A stretch of 64,000 bases of DNA, taken from positions 100,305 through 164,304 of the forward strand of contig CAMDWJ010000002.1 in assembly GCA_945877815.1 (NCBI GenBank). The letters are read 5' to 3'. The stretch's first letter is position 1, and each line of letters opens with the position of its first letter. A program made the position numbers and the translations under genes. This DNA is from Caenispirillum bisanense (lineage in GTDB: Bacteria > Pseudomonadota > Alphaproteobacteria > Rhodospirillales > UBA2165). Shown piece after piece: positions 43,179 to 51,621 of this stretch. The notes below the pieces were generated by a model that worked only from the letters and a program-made list of their open reading frames with translations, was not told the DNA's origin and ran no database searches.

Positions 43179-43838
43179 ATGACCGCTGACGCTTATCGCC
43201 AAATCATCGATACCTTCTTCGGCCACTCCCCCTATGCGGATTTCGACGCGCGTGGGGGCAGCGCCGCGCCCCAAGGCTGGGGCCAACACAATCCCGTCTT
43301 CGAGAAATTGATCCACGAGGTGCAGCCGCGTCTGATCGTCGAGGTCGGAAGTTGGCTCGGCGCATCGGCGATCCGCATGGCAGATCTGTTAGCCGAACAA
43401 AACATCGAAGGCACCATCGTTTGCGTCGATACCTGGCTGGGCTCCGCGATCCACTGGCGTGAGGAAACCTATCGCCGACAACTCAATCTCAAGAACGGCT
43501 ATCCCCGCCTCTATCACGCCTTCCTCGCCAACGTCGTCGCGGCCGGGCGACAAGAGACCATCCTGCCGATGCCGCAAACGGGCGAGAATGCCGCGCGCAT
43601 GATAGGCTCGCTCGGTTTGGTGGCGGAGTTGATCTATATCGACGGCGATCATGAAGGAACGGCCGTCTATGCAGATCTCATGAATTATTGGCCGCTCGTG
43701 GCGCCGGGCGGGGTCATGTTCGGCGACGATTTCGTCGCTGAATGGCCGGGGGTCGTCCGGGCGGTTCAGATGTTCGCGCACAAGATCGATCTTCCGATCG
43801 AACGGATCGACGAAAAATGGATCATCCGCAAACCGTGA
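43179..43838 (+). CDS. Class I SAM-dependent methyltransferase (Methyltransf_24-like)
   Basis: 219 residues. SAM-binding motif IVEVGSWLGASAIRMA (about 51-66), the post-II acid in TIVCVDTWLG, and IYIDGDHEGTAVYADL with the metal-type Asp/His, then PGGVMFGDDF. This pattern belongs to CmcI/TylF-like and cell-surface glycan methyltransferases. It is followed at once by a glycosyltransferase whose start overlaps its end by 22 bases, which suggests a joint role in glycan decoration. Acceptor unknown. Confidence 0.85.
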   Translation: MTADAYRQIIDTFFGHSPYADFDARGGSAAPQGWGQHNPVFEKLIHEVQPRLIVEVGSWLGASAIRMADLLAEQNIEGTIVCVDTWLGSAIHWREETYRRQLNLKNGYPRLYHAFLANVVAAGRQETILPMPQTGENAARMIGSLGLVAELIYIDGDHEGTAVYADLMNYWPLVAPGGVMFGDDFVAEWPGVVRAVQMFAHKIDLPIERIDEKWIIRKP

Positions 43839-44896
43839 GCGCCAGCGGGACGCTGAGCGTCGTCATCGCGACCCGCAATCGCGCCTCCATCCTGTCGGGC
43901 GCTTTGCTGGCGCTGAGCCAACAGGATCTGTCGCCCTCGCTATTCGAGGTGGTCGTCGCCGACAATGGCTCGACCGACGCCACGCCGATCATCTGCGAGA
44001 CCTTCGCCAAGGTCCTGCCGAACCTGCGCCTGATCCGCGATCCGCGACCGGGGCAGATCGTCGGATGGCATTGCGGCCTCGCGGTCGCGCAAGGCGACAT
44101 CCTCGCCTTCATGGACGACGACGTGCGCCCACGGCCGAGTTGGGCGCAGGCTGTACGCGATGCCTTCGCCGATCCGGCGGTCGGATTGGCCACCGGGCCG
44201 ATCGTCCCGCTGTTCGAAACACCCCCGCCCGACTGGCACAAGAATATGCTGCTGCCGTTCAAAGGCGGCGGTACCTGGTCGGCGCTGTGGGGGTCGATCG
44301 ATCTCGGTCCCGATCCGCGCGACATCTCGGCCGGGTTCGTATGGGGCAGCAATTTCCTGGTGCGCAAACGTGCGCTGCTCGAAGCGCGCGGGTTCCATCC
44401 GGGCGGCATGCCGGCCCATCTGTTCCGCTTCGCCGGCGACGGCGACGTTGCCGCCGGGCGGCGCATCACCGCGAACGGCTGGCGCTCGGTCTACAATCCT
44501 CAGGCCGCAGTGCAGCATCTGATGACGGCCGGGCGCAACACGGTCGCCGAGATCACGCGCTGGATCACCGGCGAAGGGTTGGTGACGTCATACCTGCTGA
44601 TGCGGAACCTCGCCGAACACTACCCCGATGCCAGCCCACGCGAACTCGTCGAACGCGGCATCGAGATCATGCCGCCCGAACGCATCGCCGAAATCGGTCG
44701 CGGGTATCTGACACGCACGCCCAATCTGCCGGACGATATCCGCGCGGCGTTCGAAACGTCGGGCGCCACCGGCTTCCATGAGCATCAGGCGGCCTTCCGC
44801 GACGACCCAGACTTCGCGAAATGGGTGCTGCGCCCCGACTATCTCGATCTCGACGCCTGCTACAGCCACCCGGCACTCAGGCCGGGCCAAGCCTAG
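43817..44896 (+). CDS. Family 2 glycosyltransferase
   Basis: 359 residues from the ATG at 43817, inside the end of the methyltransferase gene. GT-A fold: LSVVIATRNRASILSGAL (about 12-29), VVADNGSTDATPI, and the metal motif AFMDDDVRPRPSW (about 97-109). C-terminal ~100 residues are helical. Likely adds a sugar to a surface or secreted glycan together with the methyltransferase; specificity unknown. Confidence 0.88.
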   Translation: MDHPQTVSASGTLSVVIATRNRASILSGALLALSQQDLSPSLFEVVVADNGSTDATPIICETFAKVLPNLRLIRDPRPGQIVGWHCGLAVAQGDILAFMDDDVRPRPSWAQAVRDAFADPAVGLATGPIVPLFETPPPDWHKNMLLPFKGGGTWSALWGSIDLGPDPRDISAGFVWGSNFLVRKRALLEARGFHPGGMPAHLFRFAGDGDVAAGRRITANGWRSVYNPQAAVQHLMTAGRNTVAEITRWITGEGLVTSYLLMRNLAEHYPDASPRELVERGIEIMPPERIAEIGRGYLTRTPNLPDDIRAAFETSGATGFHEHQAAFRDDPDFAKWVLRPDYLDLDACYSHPALRPGQA

Positions 44897-44992
44897 ATCG
44901 TCATGCCCGGGCTTGACCCGGGCATCCATCTTTTTCCATCGGATGCGCCGTAAAGCTGGATGGTCGGACCAAGTCCGGCCATGACGGGCTAA
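44895..44992. repeat. Family B intergenic repeat
   Basis: GTCATGCCCGGGCTTGACCCGGGCATCC at the left and GGACCAAGTCCGGCCATGACGGG at the right, around CATCGGATGCGCCGTAAAGC. It lies in the gap between the convergent glycosyltransferase and pntB genes. Confidence 0.85.
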
Positions 44993-45004
44993 TGTTCTTT
45001 TCGC

Positions 45005-46399
45005 TTACAGATTCTGCACGATCTGTTCGGTCATCGCCTTGGCATCGCCGAACAGCATCATCGTATTGTCGCGGAAGAACAGTTCGTTATCGACGCCGGC
45101 ATAGCCGGACGCCATCGAGCGTTTGATGAACAGCACGGTTGCCGCATTCTCGACCTCGAGGATCGGCATGCCGTAGATCGCGCTCGAAGGATCCGTCTTG
45201 GCCGCCGGATTGGTGACGTCGTTGGCGCCGATGACGAAGGCGACATCGGCCGTCGAGAAGGACGAATTGATTTCTTCCAGTTCGAAGACTTCGTCATAAG
45301 GCACGTTCGCCTCGGCCAACAGCACGTTCATATGGCCCGGCATGCGCCCAGCAACGGGGTGAATCGCGTAAGCGACCTCGACCCCCTCTTCCTTCAGCTT
45401 GTCGGCCATTTCGCGGAGCGCATGCTGCGCTTGGGCGACCGCCATGCCGTAGCCAGGCACGATGATGACCTTGCGCGCGTTCTTCATGATGAAGGCCGCG
45501 TCCTCGCCCGAACCCGATTTCACCGCCTTGTCGCCGGGCCCGCGCACGGCTGCACCGGCGACCGCCTCGCCGCCGAACCCGCCCAGCAGGACGTTGAAGA
45601 TCGAGCGGTTCATGCCCTTGCACATGATGTAGCTGAGGATGGCGCCGGACGAGCCGACCAAGGCACCCGTCACGATCAGCGCCGTATTGTGCAAAGTGAA
45701 GCCGATGCCGCAGGCCGCCCATCCCGAATAGGAATTGAGCATCGAGACGACCACCGGCATGTCGGCGCCGCCGATCGGAATGATCAGCAGGAAGCCGATG
45801 ACGATGGCGAGGATCACAACCGCCCAGAAGACGTTCGGATTGTTGCTCATCACCAGCCAGACGACGAGAGCCACCAGCGTAATGCCCAATAACGCATTTA
45901 ACGGATGTTGGCCCGGAAAGGTGATCGGCGAGCCCGACATCAGGCCCTGCAATTTCGCGAAAGCTATGATCGAGCCGGAGAAAGTGATCGCGCCGATGGC
46001 GGTGCCGAGCGACATTTCGATCAAGCTGGCGGCCGCGATATTGCCGATCGTGCCGATACCATAGGCGTCGGGCGCGAAGAAGGCGGCCGCTGCCACGAAC
46101 ACGGCGGCAAGACCAACCAGCGAATGGAAGAAGGCGACCAGCTGCGGCAGCGCGGTCATCTGGATCTTCCACGCGAGCACCGTGCCGAAGGTGCCGCCGA
46201 TCAGCACGCCGAGCAAAATCAATTCGTAAGACAGCACCGAGGGAGCGGCCAAGGTCGTGACAATGGCGATGACCATGCCGATGACGCCGAAAGCATTGCC
46301 TTGACGCGCCGTGACCGGCGAGGACAAGCCGCGCAAGGCCAGGATGAAGCAGACAGCCGCCGCGAGATAGGCGAAGCCGGTAACCGTTTCGTTCAACAT
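45005..46399 (-). CDS. pntB: NAD(P) transhydrogenase beta subunit PntB
   Basis: 464 residues. About nine membrane spans in the first 280 residues, then the NADP(H)-binding domain III with VIIVPGYGMAVAQAQHALREMAD and GRMPGHMNVLLAEANVPYD, and FVIGANDVTNPAAKTDPSSAI near the end. It couples proton flow to hydride transfer from NADH to NADP+ with PntAa and PntAb. Last gene of the pntAa-pntAb-pntB set. Confidence 0.95.
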   Translation of the reverse strand: MLNETVTGFAYLAAAVCFILALRGLSSPVTARQGNAFGVIGMVIAIVTTLAAPSVLSYELILLGVLIGGTFGTVLAWKIQMTALPQLVAFFHSLVGLAAVFVAAAAFFAPDAYGIGTIGNIAAASLIEMSLGTAIGAITFSGSIIAFAKLQGLMSGSPITFPGQHPLNALLGITLVALVVWLVMSNNPNVFWAVVILAIVIGFLLIIPIGGADMPVVVSMLNSYSGWAACGIGFTLHNTALIVTGALVGSSGAILSYIMCKGMNRSIFNVLLGGFGGEAVAGAAVRGPGDKAVKSGSGEDAAFIMKNARKVIIVPGYGMAVAQAQHALREMADKLKEEGVEVAYAIHPVAGRMPGHMNVLLAEANVPYDEVFELEEINSSFSTADVAFVIGANDVTNPAAKTDPSSAIYGMPILEVENAATVLFIKRSMASGYAGVDNELFFRDNTMMLFGDAKAMTEQIVQNL

Positions 46400-46409
46400 C
46401 GGGCGGCTC

Positions 46410-46700
46410 CTAGCGCTGCTTGCGCTTGAACATGCTGAGCATGCGCTGGGTGACGATGAAACCGCCGAAGATATTCACCGAGGCGAGAATGACGGCGAGA
46501 AAGCCCATGACCTTGGAGAAACTGATATCCATCGGCCCCGCGGCGATGAGCGCACCGACGATGATCACCGACGAGATCGCGTTGGTGACCGCCATCAAGG
46601 GCGAGTGAAGGGCGGGCGTTACGCTCCACACCACGTAGAAGCCGACGAAGACCGCCAGCACGAACACGGTGAACATAAAGATGAACGGCTCGGTACCCAA
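46410..46700 (-). CDS. pntAb: NAD(P) transhydrogenase alpha subunit part 2, PntAb
   Basis: 96 residues of domain II with three to four membrane spans (FIFMFTVFVLAVFVGFYVVW, VTNAISSVIIVGALIA, VMGFLAVILASVNIFGGF). TTG start at 46700 with GGAG nine bases upstream. The alpha subunit is split into two proteins, as is common in Alphaproteobacteria. Ends 10 bases before pntB. Confidence 0.93.
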   Translation of the reverse strand: MGTEPFIFMFTVFVLAVFVGFYVVWSVTPALHSPLMAVTNAISSVIIVGALIAAGPMDISFSKVMGFLAVILASVNIFGGFIVTQRMLSMFKRKQR

Positions 46701-46725
46701 AGCAGAATCTCCTATCGAACAGACA

Positions 46726-46795
46726 GCCTCATCCTGAGCCTGTCGAAGAATGAGTGGCCCGCATGCTTCGACAAGATCAGCATGAGGACTCTCAT
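46726..46795. repeat. Family A intergenic repeat between pntAa and pntAb
   Basis: CCTCATCCTGAGCCTGTCGAAGAATGAG followed by GCTTCGACAAGATCAGCATGAGG, two facing copies that can form a hairpin inside the operon. Confidence 0.85.
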
Positions 46796-46799
46796 CGAA

Positions 46800-47945
46800 T
46801 TATTGGGTCAGCATCGGATGGACGAGTTTGCCGTCCTTGCAGACCAGGGTTCCCTTGATGATCTCGTCGTCCCAATTGATCGCCAATTGTTTCGTGTCGG
46901 CCTTGACCTGGGGTGCTATGAAATTGAGCAGGTTTTTGGCGTACAGGGTGCTCGCATCTTGCGCCAGGCGCGCGGGCACATTGGCATGGCCGACGATGGT
47001 CACGCCGTATTTCTTGACCGTCTTGCCGAATTCGGAGAGTGCGCAATTGCCCCCCGCCTCGACCGCGAGATCGATGATGACGGAGCCTTCCGGCATGCCC
47101 TTCACCATCTCCTCGGTAATGAGGATCGGCGCCGGGCGGCCCGGGATGAGCGCCGTGGTGATGACGATATCCTGCTTAGTCAAATGCTGGCGTACGACGT
47201 CTTGCTGGCGCTTCTGGAAATCCTCGCTCATTTCCTTGGCATACCCGCCCGCCGTCTCGGCATTGGCGGTCGCGTCGGCATCGACCTGAAGGAATTTGCC
47301 GCCCAAACTCTCGACCTGTTCCTTGACCGCGGGCCGCACGTCGTTGGCGGTCACGACGGCGCCGAGACGCTTGGCCGTCGCAATGGCCTGAAGGCCGGCG
47401 ACGCCGGCCCCCATGATGAACACCTTGGCCGGCGGGACCGTGCCGGCGGCCGTCATCATCATCGGAAAGGCGCGGCCAAACACAGCGGCGGCGTCGAGCA
47501 CCGCCTTGTAGCCGGACAAATTGGATTGCGAGGACAAAACATCCATCGATTGGGCGCGCGTGATACGCGGCAGCAGCTCCATGGCGAAGGCGGTGACACC
47601 CGCATCGGCCATCGCCTTCATCGCATCGCGGTTGGTCAGCGCCGACATATGCGCAATGACGATGGCACCGGATTTAAGTTGTGAAATTTCGTTTTCGCCG
47701 TTGGCGTTTGCCATTGGGGCACGCACCTTCAGCACTACGTCCGCATCGCCGAGCGCCGCCCGGGCACTGTCGGCAATGGCGGCACCGGCCGCCTTATAGG
47801 CGTCGTCGGTAAAAGACGCGCCGGCGCCCGCACCGGTTTCGATGGTTACGCTGAAGCCCAACCCGACAAGTTTCTTGACCGTATCTGGCGAGACCGCGAC
47901 ACGCAGCTCATCAGCCTGCCGCTCCTTTGGGACGCCGATTTTCAT
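46800..47945 (-). CDS. pntAa: NAD(P) transhydrogenase alpha subunit part 1, PntAa
   Basis: 381 residues from the ATG at 47945 (MKIGVPKERQADELRVAVSP); a longer frame upstream lacks homology. NAD(H)-binding domain I: VFIMGAGVAGLQAIATAKRLGA (Rossmann GxGxxG) and LPRITRAQSMDVLSSQSNLSGY. First gene of the split transhydrogenase set; 99 bases with a family A repeat separate it from pntAb. Confidence 0.95.
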   Translation of the reverse strand: MKIGVPKERQADELRVAVSPDTVKKLVGLGFSVTIETGAGAGASFTDDAYKAAGAAIADSARAALGDADVVLKVRAPMANANGENEISQLKSGAIVIAHMSALTNRDAMKAMADAGVTAFAMELLPRITRAQSMDVLSSQSNLSGYKAVLDAAAVFGRAFPMMMTAAGTVPPAKVFIMGAGVAGLQAIATAKRLGAVVTANDVRPAVKEQVESLGGKFLQVDADATANAETAGGYAKEMSEDFQKRQQDVVRQHLTKQDIVITTALIPGRPAPILITEEMVKGMPEGSVIIDLAVEAGGNCALSEFGKTVKKYGVTIVGHANVPARLAQDASTLYAKNLLNFIAPQVKADTKQLAINWDDEIIKGTLVCKDGKLVHPMLTQ

Positions 47946-48406
47946 GAGTTCCCCCGAGACACCCGCACGCAACTGGTCCGTAACGAGGGGCAGGATGGCG
48001 GGCGCCGCGTCTCTTGCCAAGCGGGATTCTTTTGGGATTCGGCCCTTAGTTCTCCCTCTCCTCCCGTTGGGAGGAGAGGGTTGGGGTGAGGTGGGCTCGC
48101 ACCGGAACTCGCCACCTCACCCGGCTCGCGTTGCTCGCCACCCTCTCCCCCAAAGGCGGAGAGGGTCAGCCCAACGACAAAGCTCTATGCGAATATCTAC
48201 CAAAGGATAGTGCCGTAAACGGCGACGCCCAAGATTGCTGAGACTAGAAATCCTTGTATTGGGTAACCGCCATAGATTGGACGGCGCAGAAGGGAGATTC
48301 CCATTTACCCCACCCCTAACCCCGCCCCGATCGCAAACCATATCATTGCTCAAACTCCCCCTTACCGAGACAGAATATTGGACAGCGAACTAAGTTAATC
48401 TGACCT
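47946..48406. other. Gene-free gap with family C palindrome
   Basis: 461 bases between pntAa (5' side) and the ABC1 gene (3' end). 48055-48170 contains facing G/C-run repeats (CTCTCCTCCCG...GGGAGGAGAGGGTTGGGGTGAGG and its mirror CACCTCACCC...CACCCTCTCCCCC), able to form a ~110-base cruciform or RNA hairpin. No credible ORF. The pntAa promoter should lie near 47950-48050. Confidence 0.7.
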
Positions 48407-49753
48407 CTAAAAAACGGGCGTCAGCCCCACCTCGGCGAATGCCGCTGCCTGACTGCGTTCCAGGACGGCCTCGTCGAAGCCGTCGATCAGATCGTGGAAC
48501 ATGCGGTGCCAGTTGATCTCGGCTTTCAGGTGCGTGAAGACCGATCCGAGACCGATCGCGGCCCGGTCCATGAGCACGAATTCCGGCGGCGGGGTCACGC
48601 CCCCGATGCGACTCAACTCACGCCGGATATTGCCGATGACTTCACCGCCGATTTTTCCGTTATGTTCCTGGATTGGACGCACGCGATCCTCCAGCAGTGG
48701 CGCATAGACAAAGCGCGCCCACAGATTGAGAATATCGATGACCTCCCGCGACAGGTTCTTGAACCCCCAGGTCTCGTAGGCATACACGGCTAGGGCCTGA
48801 TCGTCGTCACGGATCGCCTTATAAAGATCGATCACGCCGCGTACGAAAGAGGGACGGAATGCGCGGATGCAGCCAAAATCCATGAGATTGACCGAGCCGT
48901 CGGCGCGCACCGTGTAATTGCCGAGATGCGGATCGCCGTGGATTACGCCGTAATCATACAACGGCACGTACCATGCGCGGAACATATTGAGGGCGACGCG
49001 GTTGCGATCTTCCGCAATCATATGCGATGCGATGTACTCGAGTAGCGGCGCGCCTTCGAGCCAAGTCATGGTCAGCAGCCGGTCGCCGCACAAATTTTCC
49101 ACGACTTCGGGCACATGTACGTCGGGCTCGCTTGCCAGCATCTTGCCGTAAAGACTCATGTGCCGCGCCTCGCGGCGATAATCGAGTTCTTCGTGCAGAC
49201 GCGCGGACAGTTCCTTGTGGATCTCGCTCGGATCGATCGCCTTGTCATAGCGCCGGTATAGATTGAAGACGAGGCTCAATTGGCGCAGGTCGGCTTCGAC
49301 CACCGAAGCCATGTCCGGATATTGCAGCTTGCAGGCGAGCAGGTGGCCGGAATGGTCGGTGGCGCGATGCACTTGGCCCAACGAAGCCGCCGCAATTGCT
49401 TCGCGCGAAAAGTCCGCAAACTTGGACTGCCAGTCCGGCCCAAGCTCGTTCGCCATGCGCCGGCGCACGAAAGGCCAGCCCATGGCCGGGGCGTGGGACT
49501 GCAACTCGGCCAATTCTGTCGCATAATCGCCGGGCAGCGCGTTCGGGATGGTCGACAGAATCTGCGCCACCTTCATCAGCGGCCCCTTGAGGCCGCCGAG
49601 CGCCGCTTTCAGATCCTGCGCCTGTTCGAGCTTGTCGTAACGCAGGCCGAGATACCGCTCGCCCGCCAGCCGGGCCGCGAATCCCCCCACACTCGTGCCG
49701 ACCCGCACATAACGCCGCGCCCGCCCGCCGATCGTGGAGTCCTCGTCAGCCAC
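48407..49753 (-). CDS. ABC1/UbiB-family atypical kinase
   Basis: 448 residues from a GTG at 49753 that shares one base with the pepF stop. Family motifs: GPLMKVAQILSTIPNALP (the KxGQ motif, here KVAQ), AAASLGQVHRA, VIHGDPHLGNYTV (catalytic-loop Asp) and LMDFGCIR (DFG). ABC1/ADCK proteins are ATPases that support ubiquinone synthesis and lipid handling. Coupled to pepF. Confidence 0.9.
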   Translation of the reverse strand: MADEDSTIGGRARRYVRVGTSVGGFAARLAGERYLGLRYDKLEQAQDLKAALGGLKGPLMKVAQILSTIPNALPGDYATELAELQSHAPAMGWPFVRRRMANELGPDWQSKFADFSREAIAAASLGQVHRATDHSGHLLACKLQYPDMASVVEADLRQLSLVFNLYRRYDKAIDPSEIHKELSARLHEELDYRREARHMSLYGKMLASEPDVHVPEVVENLCGDRLLTMTWLEGAPLLEYIASHMIAEDRNRVALNMFRAWYVPLYDYGVIHGDPHLGNYTVRADGSVNLMDFGCIRAFRPSFVRGVIDLYKAIRDDDQALAVYAYETWGFKNLSREVIDILNLWARFVYAPLLEDRVRPIQEHNGKIGGEVIGNIRRELSRIGGVTPPPEFVLMDRAAIGLGSVFTHLKAEINWHRMFHDLIDGFDEAVLERSQAAAFAEVGLTPVF

Positions 49754-51537
49754 TACAAACTCTGCTCCAACTCGTCGATGAAGCGCGAAACGACCAAGAG
49801 GCCGCGTTTCCAGAAAGTCGGATCGCCGGCATCGAGCCCGAAGGGACGCAACAGATCGCGATGCTTGAGCGTGCCGCCCGCCTTGAGCATTTCGAGATAT
49901 TTCTTCTGGAAGCCCGGATGGCCGTCGAGGAAGACGTCGTAGAGCGAATTCACCAGGCAATCGCCGAAGGCATAGGCATAGACGTAAAACGGCGAATGGA
50001 CGAAATGCGGAATATAGGCCCAATAGTATTTGTATTCGTCATCGAAGCGGAAGGCGGGCCCGAGGCTTTCGGTCTGCACGCCCATCCAGATCTCGCCCAA
50101 ACGTTCCGCCGAAACTTCGCCCGTGCGCCGTTCGGCATGAACGCGCTCCTCGAAGGTATAAAAGGCGATCTGGCGCACCACCGTGTTCAGCATGTCCTCG
50201 ACCTTGGAGGCGAGCATCACGCGGCGCGTCTTCGCATCCTTGGCACCGTCGAGGATGGAGCGGAAGGTCAGCATCTCGCCGAAGACCGAGGCCGTCTCGG
50301 CCAAGGTCAGCGGCGTGTTGGACAGGAAATGACCGTGCGGTGCCGCCAGCGTCTGGTGGATGCCGTGACCGAGTTCGTGCGCCAGCGTCATGACGTCGCG
50401 CGACTTGCCGTGGAAATTCATCAGGATGTAAGGATGGGCCGACGGCACCGTGGGATGCGAGAAGGCGCCCGAATCCTTGCCCGGACGCGGATTGGCATCG
50501 ATCCAGCTTTTGGCGAAAAAGGTATCGGCGATTTCGGCCATTCCCGGCTCGAAGCGTTTGTAGGAACCGAGCACCGTCGCCTTCGCCTCGCTCCACGAGA
50601 TGCGCGATTCGTCCGATTCCGGCAGCGGCGCGTTGCGGTCCCAATAATCGAGCTTATCGACGCCGAACCAGCGCGCCTTGAGTTTATAGTAACGGTGCGC
50701 GGTCTCGGGATAGGCAGCCTGCACCGCACTCGACAGCGCATCCACAACCTCGTCCTCGACCTGATTGCCGATATTACGGCGCGAGACCGGGCGCGGCAGC
50801 TTGCGCCACTTGTCCTCGATCTCCTTGTCCTTGGCCAGCGTATTGGTGATCAGCGCGAAGAGACGGATATTGTCGCCGATCCCCTTGCCGAAGGATTTGG
50901 CGGCCCCTTTACGCACCGCGCCGTCGCGGTCCGACAAAAGGCTCATGATCTCGCTGTTGGACAATTTCTTGCCATCAAGGTCGAAGCGCAGTTGCGCCAT
51001 GGTCTCGTCGAACAGGCGCGACCAGGCCGCACGGCCCGATACCGATTTCTCGTGCAGGATCTTTTCGAGATCGCCCGACAATTGGTAGGGCTTGAAGGCA
51101 CGATTGGAATCGAGCCACGGCTTGTATTTGGCGACCGCCGGGTCGGCCATTTTTTCGGCGAGCACCGCATCGTCGATCTCGTTTAGCTCAAGTTCGAAAA
51201 ACAGGACCAGCGAGGAAATCTCGGTCGAGCGCTCGTTGAGCGTCTGATGGAAGGCCGCGACCTTCGCATCCTCGGTATTCGCGGCGAACAGAAGCTGCCC
51301 GTAGCTCGTCGCGCAGTCGAGCAGTTCGGATAATTTTTCATAGTCGGCGATCGCGGCGCCCAACCCGGCCGCATCGAGCCGCGCCAGCCGCTTCTCGTAA
51401 TTTGTCGCGAAGGCGCGCGCGCGTTCGGCCGCCTCGGTCAGATCGCGCTGAAGGATCGGATCGTCCATTCCGGCATAAAGATCGTGCAAATCCCATTCGG
51501 GCGGGGTTTGGGCCGCGGCTGTGCTCTCGGATGCCAT
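49753..51537 (-). CDS. pepF: Oligoendopeptidase F (M3 family metallopeptidase)
   Basis: 594 residues, usual length. Zinc motif HELGH in LAHELGHGIHQTLA (about 390) and the downstream Glu in LAETASVFGEML; ends with GFQKKYLEMLKAGGTLKHRD. Cytoplasmic cleavage of short peptides. It precedes the ABC1 kinase gene, an order repeated in related genomes. Divergent from the acyl-CoA synthetase gene, with 84 bases between them. Confidence 0.93.
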   Translation of the reverse strand: MASESTAAAQTPPEWDLHDLYAGMDDPILQRDLTEAAERARAFATNYEKRLARLDAAGLGAAIADYEKLSELLDCATSYGQLLFAANTEDAKVAAFHQTLNERSTEISSLVLFFELELNEIDDAVLAEKMADPAVAKYKPWLDSNRAFKPYQLSGDLEKILHEKSVSGRAAWSRLFDETMAQLRFDLDGKKLSNSEIMSLLSDRDGAVRKGAAKSFGKGIGDNIRLFALITNTLAKDKEIEDKWRKLPRPVSRRNIGNQVEDEVVDALSSAVQAAYPETAHRYYKLKARWFGVDKLDYWDRNAPLPESDESRISWSEAKATVLGSYKRFEPGMAEIADTFFAKSWIDANPRPGKDSGAFSHPTVPSAHPYILMNFHGKSRDVMTLAHELGHGIHQTLAAPHGHFLSNTPLTLAETASVFGEMLTFRSILDGAKDAKTRRVMLASKVEDMLNTVVRQIAFYTFEERVHAERRTGEVSAERLGEIWMGVQTESLGPAFRFDDEYKYYWAYIPHFVHSPFYVYAYAFGDCLVNSLYDVFLDGHPGFQKKYLEMLKAGGTLKHRDLLRPFGLDAGDPTFWKRGLLVVSRFIDELEQSL

Positions 51538-51621
51538 GGGCGGTTCCTCAAAAAAAACAAAATGCGGTCTCTCATATATGGTATCAAATCCACGGCTTCA
51601 AACAGGGAGACCGGCAAGAAA

